Shown here piece by piece: positions 42,815 through 56,035 of a stretch of 64,000 nucleotides of DNA (position 1 is its first letter; each line of letters opens with the position of its first letter). The translations under genes were made by a program, and so were the position numbers. The DNA lies in assembly GCA_002749535.1 (NCBI GenBank), contig MZZL01000106.1, positions 1 to 64,000 of the forward strand. The letters run 5' to 3'. The notes beneath the pieces were generated by a model that worked only from the letters and a program-made list of their open reading frames with translations, did no database searches and was not told where the DNA came from. The DNA comes from Apophysomyces variabilis. Lineage: Eukaryota > Mucoromycota > Mucoromycetes > Mucorales > Mucoraceae.

Positions 42815-45395
42815 TAGCAAATAGTCGTGAGATTTGCTTATTTCTTGATACAATATACCCTCCTCCTGGATATTCTATCTTAATCATCTGCTTTTACAAC
42901 TAATTTAAAATCGTTAGGATTTAATACCAGTAAATATTCTTTAGCAGGCTATCAGAATAAAAAGGTTGGCAGTTTTTTTCCTAATGAGAACTGAGCTGTA
43001 TTCCACTCGTGAAAAAAGGAGATGTGTGCCAGAACCCTTCATGGGACAATCCGCCCAATTAGCTTGACCGGCATTAAAAACAATGTCTTTTCTTTCTCGG
43101 TCTCAAAAGAGAAAGGGATAAGGTTGTAGTCACGGTGGTATCCCGCGATTCTGTGCAAGATTTCTGGCAGATATTTCTTCATCCGATTGAACTTTATTGG
43201 GACTTTATTCGATCCGATCATCCCCCAGCCACGGTGACTTTATGAAGGTAGTTTTTAGTGATCGACTGTGGTCCAAATCTGTCATCCGGGGAGAGTAAAT
43301 TTTTCAGATATGGAGAGTGTGCAAAAACTAATAAACTCTATCTCGTGATCGTCGCAAAAGTACGGAAACATTGCTCTGACGTAAGTGACACAAAGTGAAG
43401 TTTCCATGGATATGGAGCGCAAGTACGGAATTTGTCTCGCCCCGTCAGGGAAAACTCTTTCCCATGACACATGAGAACAAAGGAAACATAGCAGAAACCA
43501 CGTGGACAATGACGAATGCGAGATTCTTCTTGAGAGATGCATCATGCTGTGGACAAAGACTTCATAGCACGCGCGATTCATTGTTGCCTGGGCCTACACG
43601 GCCAATAGAAAACTTGCCAATTCATCATCATGATCTTATGCACCGAAAATTTTGTCTCCAGTATCGCTTGCCAGTAGTTTTAGCCAGCACAACAAAAAGC
43701 CCCTTCTTTCGAAAATTAGTTGCGAGTATTAGGCAAAGAAACTGTTATTTTATGTCGAGCAGCACTATCACGCCATTTATCGAAGATTTCAATCCGCTTG
43801 TGGCATTGGCAACAATTTTTTACCCCTCGTCAAAGCTGCTTAATAGGAGTTGAAAGATTATAAATCCCTTGTCGTTTACAGCTTATGTGGACATGTCCAG
43901 GATGTCATGGGAGATATTGCTACAGCATAGGAAACGACAGCTGCAGCCTTGCAGATAGTATGCAACGCTATCATGATCCTGAAATCACACCCTTCACCAG
44001 CGCTTCCTCACCCACATCCATTATATACTACACGAAAAAAGTCTTAGGGCGATTTTGCTGACCAATAAAAACATACCTTTTTACTTGTATACGCTTTCCT
44101 TTTTTTATCCCTTTTCTACTTTATTTTTCTTGTTATGTCGTGTCAAAACAATTAAAATACCAGTAAACAACCCAAAAAAATTAACTCACTTCTGAAGAAT
44201 GCACTGTAACTGTTACTTTGAAAGACCTTGGAATGTCCATGTTGGAAGATGGTGTCAGCTGCTTCAGCGGCAAGTTTGGCGGATTGTGCAAGTAGTAAAG
44301 GGGTATCAACGTCATGGACCCATGACCAGCCCAAATTCCGGAGTTAAATCGCATCGGGCACCTGTGGGAAAAGCTAGAGCGTCGAATAGCAAAGAAAAGA
44401 CATTTAGTAGAAAAGCAAAAAAAAAACCTTTGGACAGCTTTTATTAGAAGAATGGTCGAACATTACACCGCACATCGGTCAGAAGCTTGTTGCGAGCATA
44501 CCTGACAGATGCTGTGCTGTGATTAGAGCCTGTGGAGGTTATACTCCGTACTGGTTCTATTCTTTGGTTTATATAAACTATTAAATATAAGGTGCAATGC
44601 TATTATCATCCAGAGTTTAGAGATACATAAAACCGTTTCATTGTTGCTTCCGCGTTCAGTTGAAACTGATACAATATATTTTGGGTTGCAGAGTTTTACA
44701 CAATCGTCCAAAGACTTGTCTTTTGCCGTAGTATACTTACGCATGGGCTCTTCGTATGTAAATAGCTATGTTGGCCATTGGCCATGCTGTTACATGAAAG
44801 ATATAAAGAATGGCAAAAATTGAAAAAGCTACAATAAGTTGGAAAAAAGCAGCTATTTCCACAGCCAAGCATCATCGTTGACTGTTGTTATATACAGTTA
44901 GTTCAACAAAATACTTAAATTTTGATTTTCCCACGTCAAATGTGATGCTATACCTTGTTTTTTAAAAATATGTTTTGGGTTCTTTTTATACAGTTATTGT
45001 TTCTTTGCTCTGTCTCGCTTTTGTTGTAAGCATCGTACTTTGGTACTTGTAGCAACTTTTTTCAACGTCTATACGTGCGTGAGTTAGGGATAAGCCAAGT
45101 GGGTCTGGTGGATTAATGGTTTGGTATAGATAATGGCGTTGAATCTTTAGAGCGTAAGTCTTGCAGTGTTTGCTTGTGTTACAAGAATTCTGTACTGCAT
45201 TATTTTTCCCTTTTGCACTGCAACCCATCGGGCCTTCTTTCGGCTTTTTGCGGAGATACAATGAATATTTCTGAGAAAAAGATGTCCCTGAAGAAATGTG
45301 GTAAAATTCTATTACAAAAATTGCGTGTTTGTCTATGCCAGAATAAGATGTGAAATGCATTGTCAAGAGAGTGATGTAAGAATTAATGCTTTAAG
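42815..45395. other. Intergenic with relic repeat at 44.7-45.0 kb
   Basis: A 152-codon plus-strand frame (43395-43853) has no recognisable domain. From about 44,735 to 44,975 the sequence resembles pieces near 54.25-54.40 and 56.04-56.10 kb, listed separately. No RNA gene seen. Confidence 0.45.
44735..44975 (+). repeat. Diverged dispersed repeat, copy at 44.8 kb
   Basis: Left part (TATACTTACGCATG..TCTTCGTA..GTTGGCCATTGGCCATGCT) resembles 56042-56100. Right part, a WQ-like codon block ending LQ-stop followed by GGAAAAAAGCAG and TAAATTTTGATT, resembles 54240-54400. The two parts together suggest the 3' end of one element family. Confidence 0.5.
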
Positions 45396-46481
45396 TTATG
45401 ATTCTAGTTTGGAGACCACTAATTGACGATCGTGCCATGCTGCGTGCCATTTCTTGAATTGTTCGAGAACGACAAAGGTCAGAATGGTTTGCGGACCGAG
45501 ACGAATGAAAGCAGGTGTCCAACCCTTGAAGAAGGAAGCAATGCCTTCGGCTTTGTACATAGAGGACATGACAGAAAACGAGGAAATCTTATGTTCAGCG
45601 GAGCTTGCAGACATGATGCGCGTCTTAATTACATCGACGGGTGAGCAAACGGTGGTAGCAACCAAGCCCTAGGCAACACAAATGACGTCTTAGAAAATAC
45701 TCTTTGACCAAGTATGTGGACGCGTGATCTACTTACAGCAAGCACACTTGACGAGAAATGGGTAACGAGACCATCTTGCATAGGAGTATAGTTAAGCAGG
45801 AGATCTTTAAAGATATCATAGGAAACACATTGGGAAGAAGTCATTAAGATGGCTCTGTTGACGTTCGGACCAACACCACGGAATAATGAAGAAAGGCCTT
45901 CTTCTCTGGTAATACGAACTATGCCATCCAGGGCGTGCTTGTAATTACGGCGTTGATGGAGCGGGAGCTGACCGTCATTTTGCATTCGAACGTTGATAAC
46001 GTCGCCCGGATTGCCGCATGCACCACCCAATGCACCCGCCGCACTGGAACACACGAGAAGTTGCCAAACTGTCAGGTCTAAAGGAAAAGCAAAGAAACGT
46101 TAGGCAAATGAATTTTTTCCGTACATATATAGGGGTTGCACTTTTCTTTTTCTTTTTTTTTTCTTTGCTGCAGACGTAAGGTCGATCTGTTTACTCACTT
46201 TGCCCTTCTTTCGTCATCATTTGCTTCAGTTTCTCGTAGCCTCCAAAGCGAACTGTGGAATATGTGGCCTGTCTAAGGATACTAGCGGACAGGCCTGCAT
46301 ACAGTTGAAGTGGACCTTCGGTCTTGGCAATATTCAACATGGTGAAGAACATTCCGTTGTTTCCCGCACCCTGAGTGTTCTGTAAACGGACCTTTGTAAG
46401 GTCAAACGGGTGGACGACAATAGCCGCAATACAAGACGCAGCACCTCCAAAGTAGAAAGGAGTGGAAGGTTTGGTTGCCAT
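45396..46481 (-). CDS. DIC1: Mitochondrial dicarboxylate carrier
   Basis: Start at 46481 (MATKPSTPFYFGGAASC). Introns separate three tandem carrier repeats. Each has its Px[DE]xx[KR]-type signature: HPFDLTKVRLQ, NPGDVINVRMQ and SPVDVIKTRIM. The second repeat's asparagine-containing form is characteristic of dicarboxylate carriers. Other landmarks are YAGLSASILRQATYSTVRFG and FRGVGPNVNRAILMTSSQ. It stops after SKLES at 45396. The protein sits in the inner mitochondrial membrane as six helices and exchanges malate, succinate and phosphate. An upstream in-frame TTG adds nothing credible. A TATAAAAT-like box lies about 46 nt before the ATG. Confidence 0.92.
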
Positions 46482-46526
46482 GTGGTAATTCAGGGACAAG
46501 AACAAGAAGTAAAAAAAATTACCCAG

Positions 46527-46536
46527 ATTTTATAAG
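46527..46536 (-). promoter_or_regulatory. TATA box of the dicarboxylate carrier
   Basis: Minus strand reads CTTATAAAAT, 46 nt upstream of the ATG and followed by a T-rich leader. Confidence 0.5.
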
Positions 46537-48494
46537 CAAAAACTTTTTTTTTTCCCTTTCAGATTGGCGACCTCGGGAATTCAGAGGGATTACTCGTTAA
46601 AGAAAAGTGAGTCACACTGAACACTGTCCAATTAGAACTTGAGAAATAAAAGGGACCAACCGATCGGGTGTACCTTGTTTCTCAGTTACCCAGTTACCAA
46701 GTTACCGGCCATTGCGAATCAACCGTGTTCACCTTTTCACGTGGCACAGAGATTCTGTCTTTATGCGCATAGTTCTCTTCTCCTCTTAAACGATAAAGTA
46801 GGAAATTGCTATTCTCATTTTGGATGCACTCAGAGAATAATGTTTCATTGTCATCTTAGCCATAGCGTGTGAACTTTTGATCATCATCAGTTACGCTATT
46901 TGAGTACAATTTGAAAGCGTGTCACGCACGTGGCTCCTGCTGCCTAGAACCAATGCTATTGTTTCGCTTAAAAATAATCTAAAGATAACATTGGACAGTC
47001 AATCAAAGCAGAAACATTGTGATAATAAGACATAGGTAAAATTTCGGGTTTCTTATCCATCAATACAACCAGGTACAAAAGAGAACGATAGATTCTGAAT
47101 AACAAGTGAACGCAGTATTTATATACCGTGTCTTATCGGTAACAATGGGCTCCTTGTTGACATTTTCGTTGCCAAGTAGGAACAAGACAGCAACATTAGC
47201 CGTCGGGCGTGCTACCTTATCACCAGTAAACAGGGTTCCAAACTGTTCATGCTTTGTAGCGGCATAAAGTTTACCCTTTTTCTCTCTTTCCCTATAAGAA
47301 TACTGTCGTTTCGAGTAATTTTTGCGCGCAAAAATATTTTGCCGGTATTACAACCAGTTTCGTGGAAGCTGGTTCGACCGTAGTACTCTTCAGTTGATAT
47401 ACAGAAGTCTTTAGTTAGGAGGAAAGAATACGTCCAGCAATGAATTAGAGGAATAAATTCGTCTTAGATATTATCTGACGCTTTCCAACAAGACCCAAAG
47501 GGTCGAGTTGCTCTCAGTAGCATTTTGGTAGGTGGGCGCAATCTTGATGTGTGGGTCAAGAAAGTTGAGCTGCAATAAGTGAGTAGAAGAATATTAAGAA
47601 GATCATTAAATAGGCATTGGTGTAAAAATTTCAGTCAAGTGTTTTCCAAAGTGCAGCGAGTAGTTGAATATATTGTCTGATTGACCTCCACCCGTTTTAT
47701 ATCAGGAAAATGCTCAATGATAAGATCATTATACAGAGGACTTTGTTTTATTCATTTAGGCATGTAGCTTCAGTGAAAAATGCCGACTTATCTCTGTTTT
47801 TCCAAATTCTATTGCCAACAGAAGTAACAATTTCTATGCTAACTTTGTCATTCGTTTTGTATTTTTCAACGTAAGATCAAGGTCCATAAGCTATGTTATA
47901 CGAGGCAGGTACTTAGGCTTCAAACATTCATTCTGCTCTTCTTTTGCCTATCTGAAATTGTTGCCTACAAGTGATACTGGCTTATTTACGTTCTTATGTC
48001 TCCAGATCGTCTTTCGCGTTTTACTATTTATCTTACTTGGTGCATCATTATTTCCCAACACCATATCATATCAGTCACTTACGTACACCTCTTGAATGTC
48101 TTACACTGAAATGAGGACTTCATTTTCAGCAATATGTTCTGTTACCGTAAACGTATGCTAAATGGACACAAATTCATTTGCTGCAGCCGCACGTGGCTGT
48201 AACGGAAGGAGCGAAGCCAGTGCAGAAGGACTAGTAGGGACATACTGATCATTGAATCATATTTTGCGCTACTGCAAAACAAATTCTGCGCCCATGAACG
48301 CACCAAATTTACGCTAAAAGTAAACTAATTTTATGTTAACCGAATCAGTTATGCGGGAAGTATACTTTGCTTAAAAGAATCTGATACTTCAGTGGGACAC
48401 AGAATTCATTCAAGTAGCGAGAAATATAATTCATGGTTAACAAATCGAAAGGGTACATTGCTGTCTTTTTACTTACCACGAAGGTATCCCGCTG
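46537..48494. other. Intergenic, no gene seen
   Basis: No frame with recognisable content; a 77-codon frame at 46639-46872 has none. The right part is the 3' flank of Fanzor-like element B. Confidence 0.5.
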
Positions 48495-51400
48495 CTAAGC
48501 GCGGGCATCCACGCCGCACCCCTCCGGGATGGACATAAGCGAAGCCAACAGATTATTATCCAGCAAGTATTTACTGGCTTTCTTTGGGTTGAACTCCGGG
48601 AATGGCTCGTGGTGGTTTGAGAAAAGGGCACTCGTCCCGGCGAGAGCAATGTTCAGGGCAGCATTTTGGCCCCGGCCACATGAGCCGTACCCTTTCTTCA
48701 CACTAATGCATTCGGAATTTGTACAAATGACTGTGCCAAAGTTTTTCTTGATATAGCCGTCTTTTTTCTTGTTCGGGTGGGAGAGAACTTGGTAGCCGTA
48801 AGGACACAGTTGAAAATAACGGAATTCGTTTATGATCCCCACCGATGTTTGTTGTAAATGTTGCTCTCTCAATTTCTTCCCACCACGCCGGTAATGCCCT
48901 CGGATAGGGGAGCACACTCCTGTTTCTGCCGAGCCAGTCATCATAAGTAACATATTGGTCTTCTTTCCCGAACCATTCAGGAAATTGCGTTCATTCGAAG
49001 CAACGGTAGCGTATGCTTTCTGTGTGTATATATCTTGAATGCGTTTTGACTTCTTTATGATTTCTTCTCCGAATAAAATTTGCTCAATGTATCTCTGTTA
49101 TCTATCGCAATCTATAATCAGATCTAAGTTAGTTGTTTAGTTCAGTAGAACCGTAAAATACTACCTTGCGATAATTGTGCAAACTGTCGATGTCAACTGC
49201 ATCTCCGACATTGTCCTTTGACAATTTCTTTTCGATAGCTTTTACCTTCTTTCCCTCTTCGGTCGCCTGCGATGCAGAAAGAATTGTCATTGCAGCGTAG
49301 CTCCACATGAAATACGGCTCTTACCCTTTTCCTATACTCCCTTTGTCTTCTGGCGCGTCTTGTAAAGGAAAGGTCATCAATTTGTTTCGCAGTGATTTTG
49401 AAGGTCTTTGGTATCTTTTGGAAATCTGACGCCAAGTCATCTTCGGTGTCGTCATCCTGAGTCTCAAGTGCACTGAATCGGTTATGAAGCTTCAGATGGT
49501 AGGCAAAACGTTCAATTGGCAAAGAAACCGATTCCGACATTGTGACAACACCGTAATCAGTGCCGGAAAACGTGATTCTTGTACTTGGATCTTCGGTCAT
49601 TCCTCTGATATCCATTGTTAAAACGTCATCTTCACATTTGAAACTATTCGCTGTAATTTTCGTCAGATCTTTGTCCTTCGTTTTCCGTTTTCTTTTGCGT
49701 CCTTTGCTTAATTTTTGACCGCTCTTTTCGATCTCTTCGTCAACGATGGCCTGTAAAAGGGAGACGCTTACTTAGCAAGGTTTGTACCAGTAGGCATTTT
49801 ACCTGGACTGCGAGATACTTGCCGTGTCGGAAATTCTGCAATTTTTTCCGTTCAAGAAGCATCTTGTTTCCTTTCGTTTTTCAAACCATTCCTGACGGCA
49901 ATAGTATCTATGAGATCTTCTGCATTCGACGTGTCGGATCGACCGTCTTTGATAGCGTTCATTTCTTCCGTCAATAAACGTATAGCTTCCGTCCCCTCTT
50001 TAAGGCTATTTTCCAATTGCTTGACTTTTCCTGTGGTTTTAACGATATCCTTGCCGATGGCTGTAACGGTATCGCTTTTTTGAGCCTTTCGCAAAATCGT
50101 TGCTGAAGGCCGTGCATGCTTCTTTTTGCGTTTCTCGTATCGGGATCTTGCAACTTTTTTGCTTTCCAACACAGTCCCTTGTATGCTCATAGAACCATAT
50201 GATGAAATTTTTAGGACATTGTCAAATTTCAGGCCATGTTTGTGACATATGCGATCTATTCGCTCAAGGTCAAAAAAGGCACCCAGAATATATTTAGGAT
50301 TATGGGTGGCATCGGGGCAGCTTGTCATTGTTTTGCCATTTGGGCCAACGACGTCAAACCCGTCCATATCGTCTCTGGTACAGCATAATATTTCGAAGGT
50401 TGGGGTAGGATTTAAAACAAGGGAATATATGGCCGACGGTCGAACAGCGGGGCAAATAGAACGCGTAAATTTTTTGTTATCAGTTATTGTAAAAACTGCA
50501 TTTGCGACCAGCACCAAAGGGGCATTCAGCAATGGCTGTCGATCAACAGCAAGCTCGCCAGTAGGACAAAGAAAAAAAGGCTTTATGAAGCTATACACGT
50601 CTATGACTGCCTTGGCGTCTTTCAGGTTCAAATCGGCAGTGCTAAATTTCTTTTGTAGCTTCCTCACTGTGATGTTGTCTACCGAGACGTCTTCCAATGC
50701 TAATAGCCGCTTTGTTAGAGTTGTTAACCTTTGAAGTCTGGAGCGGCTCGTTTCTTGGGTTATTTTCCTCTTTTTTGAATTCGGCTCTGAAGATGTCGAT
50801 GCTAGAATAGGGCGCTTTTCACCTGCTTGATGGCTCCGGGATGTTGGCACTTCCTCTTCGTCCTCTGCTTCCTTTTCATCATCTTTCGTACCTTTCTGAT
50901 ATTCTTCGTCTTCTTCGTCTTCTTCTCCGTTCCTTTCCCATTCTGCATCTTCATCGTTCAACTGGACCTTGTCCATTTCGTCATCTTCTCTTTCCCTAGA
51001 TGGGTTACTTGCTAGTTCTTTCTGATTGCTCCTTTGTGCAAGTAAATTTGTTCTGGTTGATTTTAGGGTAGCGATAATGGCTGACAGCTTCTGTACACGT
51101 GGATCGTCCGCGGATACCCGGTTTTCGAACTTTCTTAGGCGGCGAGTTTGATACTTTATGCGCCAGTCGAGAGTTGCAACTGACGATTTATTCTCGCACC
51201 TAGATTATATATCCTAGTTAGATCTACATGACACGTAAGGAAAGAGTATACATACTTTTCATGTTTGCCTTTTCTTTTCTGCTTCCGCTTCCGCAAGTTG
51301 TAGTTTTGTCTTTCCCTTTCGGGAGCCAGAGCGAATCGTAATAGCAACAGTATGAGTCGTTGGCTAATGTAGGGAACCGTGGCGCCATTCAACATGTTTC

Positions 51401-52469
51401 GACAGGCTGTGGCATATTGCCACAGATAAACCTGCATGGTTTGAGCTAGTCCAGTTGGTATTGATGTCATGGAATGATCATTTTCGACTCAAAAAACGAC
51501 GTCCCAAAAGGGCTTGGGCGCACGAGGCTTTGTACGGCCCATATGTCGAGAACAAATGTACGAAACATGGTTTTGGGATAAAAACCCATATTCGGGATCG
51601 TTTATTTTTGTCCTGTCGTTGTGAGTTTGTAGAAGACGTTGTTAAAGCTCAACAGTCGGTGCAGCAAGTACAAATGGACAAGATATCTTCTCTCGGAAAG
51701 CATGTGAAGGAAGAATGTTTTTTAAAACCACCGCCTTTCCGTCTCTATCATGCGGTTGTTGGAAAGATCAAACAACGATAAGTAACACAATCACTTACTG
51801 TGTCGCTTTATCACTGATCGATGTCCGAACCAGCAAAGACATCTCGAACATACAGTCAGTGACCATTTGCGCTTTCTTGTCGATCAAATTCAAGATAGTA
51901 TTTCTGTCTGATGGACTCAGGTCCTTCCTTAGCAGATGTTTTACCATCATCGTACAGGTTCTTATATCTGACTCCTGTTTCGTAGTTTTTTCTTCGTCTT
52001 GTTCCTCTTTTTTCTTTGCATGCTCTTCATACGTTTGACAGGCCTTGTCATATAAACTGTCGATGTTGTTATCGATGAATTCGTGCCAGACCGTGCTGAC
52101 ATCAATCCCATTAGACTGCAAAGCTTTTTGAATCTGTAAAGATTCGATTGCCGCAGAACTTTCTCCTGATTCCTGAATGTCTTTGTTCCATTTATCGGCG
52201 GTTCCTTGATAGATACCGCGATATCCACGTTTAGCTTTTTCCACATCGATAACAGTTTTACAGACATCCTCGAGTGGAAGGAGGGAAGCTTTTTCTTTTT
52301 CTTTACGAGTAGGCGATTTTATTTGATTAGCCAATATTTTAAGCAGCCTTGCTTCAAATTCACTGGTGACATATTCAAGACTTGTCGTAGCATCCACCTT
52401 TTCTCTCGACTGGTGAGGCCGTTGGACCGATTTGTCATGAAGTTTTGCCATTGGAATTTTTGGTAGCAT
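48495..52469 (-). pseudogene. Fanzor-like (eukaryotic TnpB-type) nuclease, copy B, full length but inactivated
   Basis: Starts at 52469 (MLPKIPMAKLHDK) or 52451. A helical N-terminal exon runs to DKATQ, and a 54-nt intron leads to DGKAVVLKNILPSHAFR. Then come RFALAPERERQNYNLRKR, DDPRVQKLSAIIATLKST and an acidic stretch. The central block is NPKYILGAFFDLERIDRI; the RuvC-I-like motif is RITFSGTDYGVVTMSES. Next is SFTRRARRQREYRKR, a RuvC-II plus ribbon region (GIINEFRYFQLCPYGYQ, CTNSEC), and finally CGRGQNAALNIALAG. The C-terminus ends GCGVDARA. Defects: in-frame TAA at 51642-51644 and TGA at 51489-51491, a frame change near 49,875, Gly for the RuvC-III Asp (codon 48669-48671 region) and Gly for a ribbon Cys. 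Most of the 4-kb reading is otherwise clean. It belongs to a different subfamily from copy A. Confidence 0.65.
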
Positions 52470-54085
52470 AAAGAGAGGCAGACTGCAAAAAAAAAAAAAA
52501 AAAGGGCGATGGGAAGGAAAGGGAAAAAGAGCCTTCTGTGTATATAAAAAAGTAAGAAACCCCAAGAAATAAGCGAAACTCTGATTAATTCTTTTATGTG
52601 ATAGATAATTGTTCTACTTGGATATCTATGATAGAGCGCGGATAATGCGCCGGTTGGGATGGTTACTAACATATTTTGTAAAATCTGAACGATTGGTGAT
52701 GATAAGTGGTTCTTCTCACTTTGCTATTCTGTGTCCACCGGTGCCTCAGTAGCACATAGATAGAATAGAATGTTAATGTGTTAACCAAATCTGAATGATA
52801 ATTACAGCCAATACATTCACGGAAGAGTCTGGAGTGATCAGCAAGACCTACCGCTATTAAAACAAAATGGTGGAGATATATCTTAAAGCATATGAGTCAC
52901 GAAAAATAAGGTTCGGAAGTTCAAAGGAAGTAGAAAATTCTCCAAGCAAGAATATAAATTTCATACACGAGTTAGTAGACATGACTGGTTTTGCTTTATC
53001 ACCCAACCACCTTTCTGTTCTTATAGTGCCACTTACTTGAATACACCATAACATAATAAGAGCATACTAGTTTGTTCTCATGTTTATCTTAAAACTTGGC
53101 AAGATTTGGACTACTTACATTGGGGATTCTTCTTTCTAGTTGGCGCAAAAGGCGAAGGTTGCCGAAGAGAAGACGAAAGATGTGGTTCACACCCAACCCT
53201 GCTTCTTCCATCGTTTCTTCTGACATCTCCCCTCCCCCCAAAAGAAATCGATTGTAGTGCGTCTTTCAAGATATGAGTTGAGATGGATGAAGGAGTTTTT
53301 CACTTTATATTATTTTTTCTACGAATAAAGCGCAGTTTTGGGGGATTGTACCACATCTGGAGTTGGAGCAGAGGCAACCAGACTTAGCGTAGGAACGAAC
53401 GTTAAGGTATCATATCCGCTGGCGCAAAAGTACTTTTTGGTTGACGCAAATTACCTTGCAAGAACCAGTAAAATATTCAAACCATAAGTGGCTCCGATGC
53501 CTTCCATATCCGGGCCGGACTATAAGGATCTCAATAAGTTCCAACTGAACAGGATGTGCAACGCAAATAGGTCCATATGTCACATTGGCACAGGTGTGGA
53601 CTGAACATTGGTTCTGCTCCTGTGCCGGTTGCCTCCATTCGTACCTTCGATGTGGTAATGGCGATCAATTACAAAATTCCGCGAGCAGTTACAGATGAAA
53701 ATAAGTTTATTTGTCTCAAATGAGCACAGGATGGAAGTATCATATATCTGCTCGAGACAGATCAACTATGTGTGGAAATTAAAAAGCCCTGACGGGGCGT
53801 CAAGGGAAAAAGGCAGAGGCAAGATGGGTTTGTAACTATTCTATCATGGGAATAGGTAAGAGAGGGTAGGCAAGAGCTTAATTGGCGGTGTTAAGCCATG
53901 CTAGGAAGTCTTGGGAGGGAGGCAGTGAGGCGGAGGCAGACTGGCCGCGAGCAGCTATAGCAAAACTCTGCAAACATAAAAGAAAGCAATGAAGTATGCC
54001 GAAGATGGTTCAGAACATTGCAATTGGTTAAAAACCGAAGTACAATAACTTTGGTGAAGCAGAAGATGAGTACTTACTCACACCA

Positions 54086-54400
54086 TTGGAAGAGCCTAGC
54101 GAATTGTTCACCACAGTCAACAACCCTAAAAGAAGCAATGAAAGTGGCGAGGATAATATTATTATCGTATCCGTCGAAAGATACAAAGCAAAAAACCATG
54201 ATAGAATGCAATTGCAAAAGATCATGGCATACAGTCAATGGCAACAGTTTAAAGCGGAACTACAATAAGCTGAAAAAAGCAGTTACTTCTAAACTAAACA
54301 TCTCCTTTGATAGTTATATACATATATACTTCAACATGGTATTTAAATTTTGATTGCCCATATGCAATTCGATCCTATACCTTATGTTATAATGTATGTT
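54086..54400 (+). repeat. Diverged dispersed repeat, copy at 54.3 kb, with coding relic
   Basis: A short frame ending WQQFKAELQ-stop at 54268 is followed by an AT-rich tail with GCTGAAAAAAGCAG and TTTAAATTTTGATTGCCC. The same order (WQKLKKLQ-stop, then GGAAAAAAGCAG, then TAAATTTTGATTTTCCC) occurs at 44.80-44.95 kb. It looks like the 3' end of an element gene and its 3' UTR. Confidence 0.55.
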
Positions 54401-56035
54401 CTATGTGAGATTTTAACAGAAAGAAACAGGAGATAGAAGATTCCGTAAGACCTTGAAGTAGTTTACGAAAAAGATATATCAAAATCTTTTCTATCTCTTA
54501 ACTATTTAGTATACTCTGTTTAATGCGAATCAGATATTGTAATAGTAGAAGATAAGACGTTTGTTCAATAATCTATAGTGTTTGTTCTCCGAGTTAGTCA
54601 TGAAGACATAGTGATTGATCTTCGTTAATTAGCTCGTGTTCTGATTTCGTCTATTATATATATATATGTATATCTTTGGCTGTGTAGCGTGAATAAAGAC
54701 CCGGAATCGTAATTAAGCACTTGTAAATAGGCCATTCATGTTGGATCTGTGTTAGCTAGATGAATAAAAATAAGATACGGGTTTATTCTCGATACCACTC
54801 TCTTACATATCTACTTTATCTACATTATCTCAGGTATCATAATGTGACTTTTAATAACGTTACATCACCAATCTTATCAACATACGTTCTCTACCGAAGA
54901 TTTTAGAGAAGTATTTGACATAGAATCTCTGATAAAGATGATCTTATTATAGTTTAGCCATATTTAGGGTTGTTATCCTTTTGGATACAACACATATAAA
55001 TAACTTTATTAAGTGCGCATATATCGACTAAGTACATATTGTAATTAATCTCTTTCTAGTAATTAGTTTGTCTGCTATGAATCTCAACAGTTCCAACAAT
55101 ACAAAACACGATTGGCTCTAAAACCAAAGCGTGCCATAAAGAAATAAGCGCTCTGCCGTCAGTGGCATTACACCACGCGAGTGATGCAGGAGGCTTGATT
55201 GTGCGTTCCTGATGATAAACTATCATTTCGCATGAATGGTCCATATACTGGTAAAAATCAGCGCTCTGCAATATACTATTTTTTACATCGTAACCTCTTG
55301 AATTGATGGATATTATCATTGTAAAAAGAAAGAGCGCGTCTTTGCAAAAGTTGATTGAGCTGGTGAGATTAGTATGAACTAACAAGCTATATTACTAAAG
55401 TTTTAGTTGCCTAACAAAACAATGATGTGCCTGGTACAGATTACTGAGATTTTTCTTTTGTATGAGCCTGATGGGCTAAGAATTTATTGCCGTCACATGT
55501 TCAACGAAAGGATTTGCCGGATGTGGAGATACACGAAGGATAAGATATACATATATTGAAGAGAAAAACAAAAAAGAGCATGAGAGAATGGAAACAGAAA
55601 ATTAACACAACAAACAAAGGAAAGAAGGAAAAGAAAACGGCGCGTTTGACTATTGTCTACCTTGCATGGAGGTCAGTAGTTTGGTAACAGACAAGGCTAC
55701 ATATGTAGGTCTGAAAGGAACCGAGTCAAACGCAAAGGCTCAGTAGGCGGTGCGGATTACTGGTGCGTGTTGCATCATGATTAACTCACCTGACATCAAC
55801 AGTGTAGTAGTGCATGCTACAGATAAGTCTTTATGACCTTGTGTGCGGATTGGCCTGTATAGGCGACGATTAAGATAGCGATCTTTTGCACTTTATTTAC
55901 TTGTACATTTACTCTCCGCGCACAGACGTTGTATATAAAGGCGGATCCTGAAATCTCAGGATCCTCACGTTTCTGATACTCTCAAAACTGTTACCATTCC
56001 TGACACACATCCCTCTACAGCGCTTCCTCGTCCTC

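Noticed and set aside
43395..43853. 152-codon plus-strand open frame
   Set aside because: No domain or motif, no intron context and neighbouring DNA non-coding; not distinguishable from a chance ORF.
45396..46505. Start of the dicarboxylate carrier at 46505
   Set aside because: The longer frame begins with TTG at that point; the first ATG in frame is at 46481 and gives the expected carrier N-terminus right after a TATA box.
50249..50734. 161-codon plus-strand frame
   Set aside because: Antisense to the central block of Fanzor-like copy B, whose minus-strand translation is protein-like (KYILGAFFDLERIDRI).
51371..51780. Long plus-strand open frame between exons of Fanzor-like copy B
   Set aside because: It lies antisense to a minus-strand reading that, after a credible 54-nt intron, matches the expected family block (NILPSHAFREKISC, YGFLSQNHVSYIC) across two nonsense codons. 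The plus frame is therefore taken as an antisense artefact.
53586..53623. 8-bp perfect inverted repeat as a possible tRNA or terminator
   Set aside because: Arms are short, no B-box (GGTTCGAATCC type) or acceptor-stem pattern is present, and eukaryotic genes do not use intrinsic terminators of this kind.
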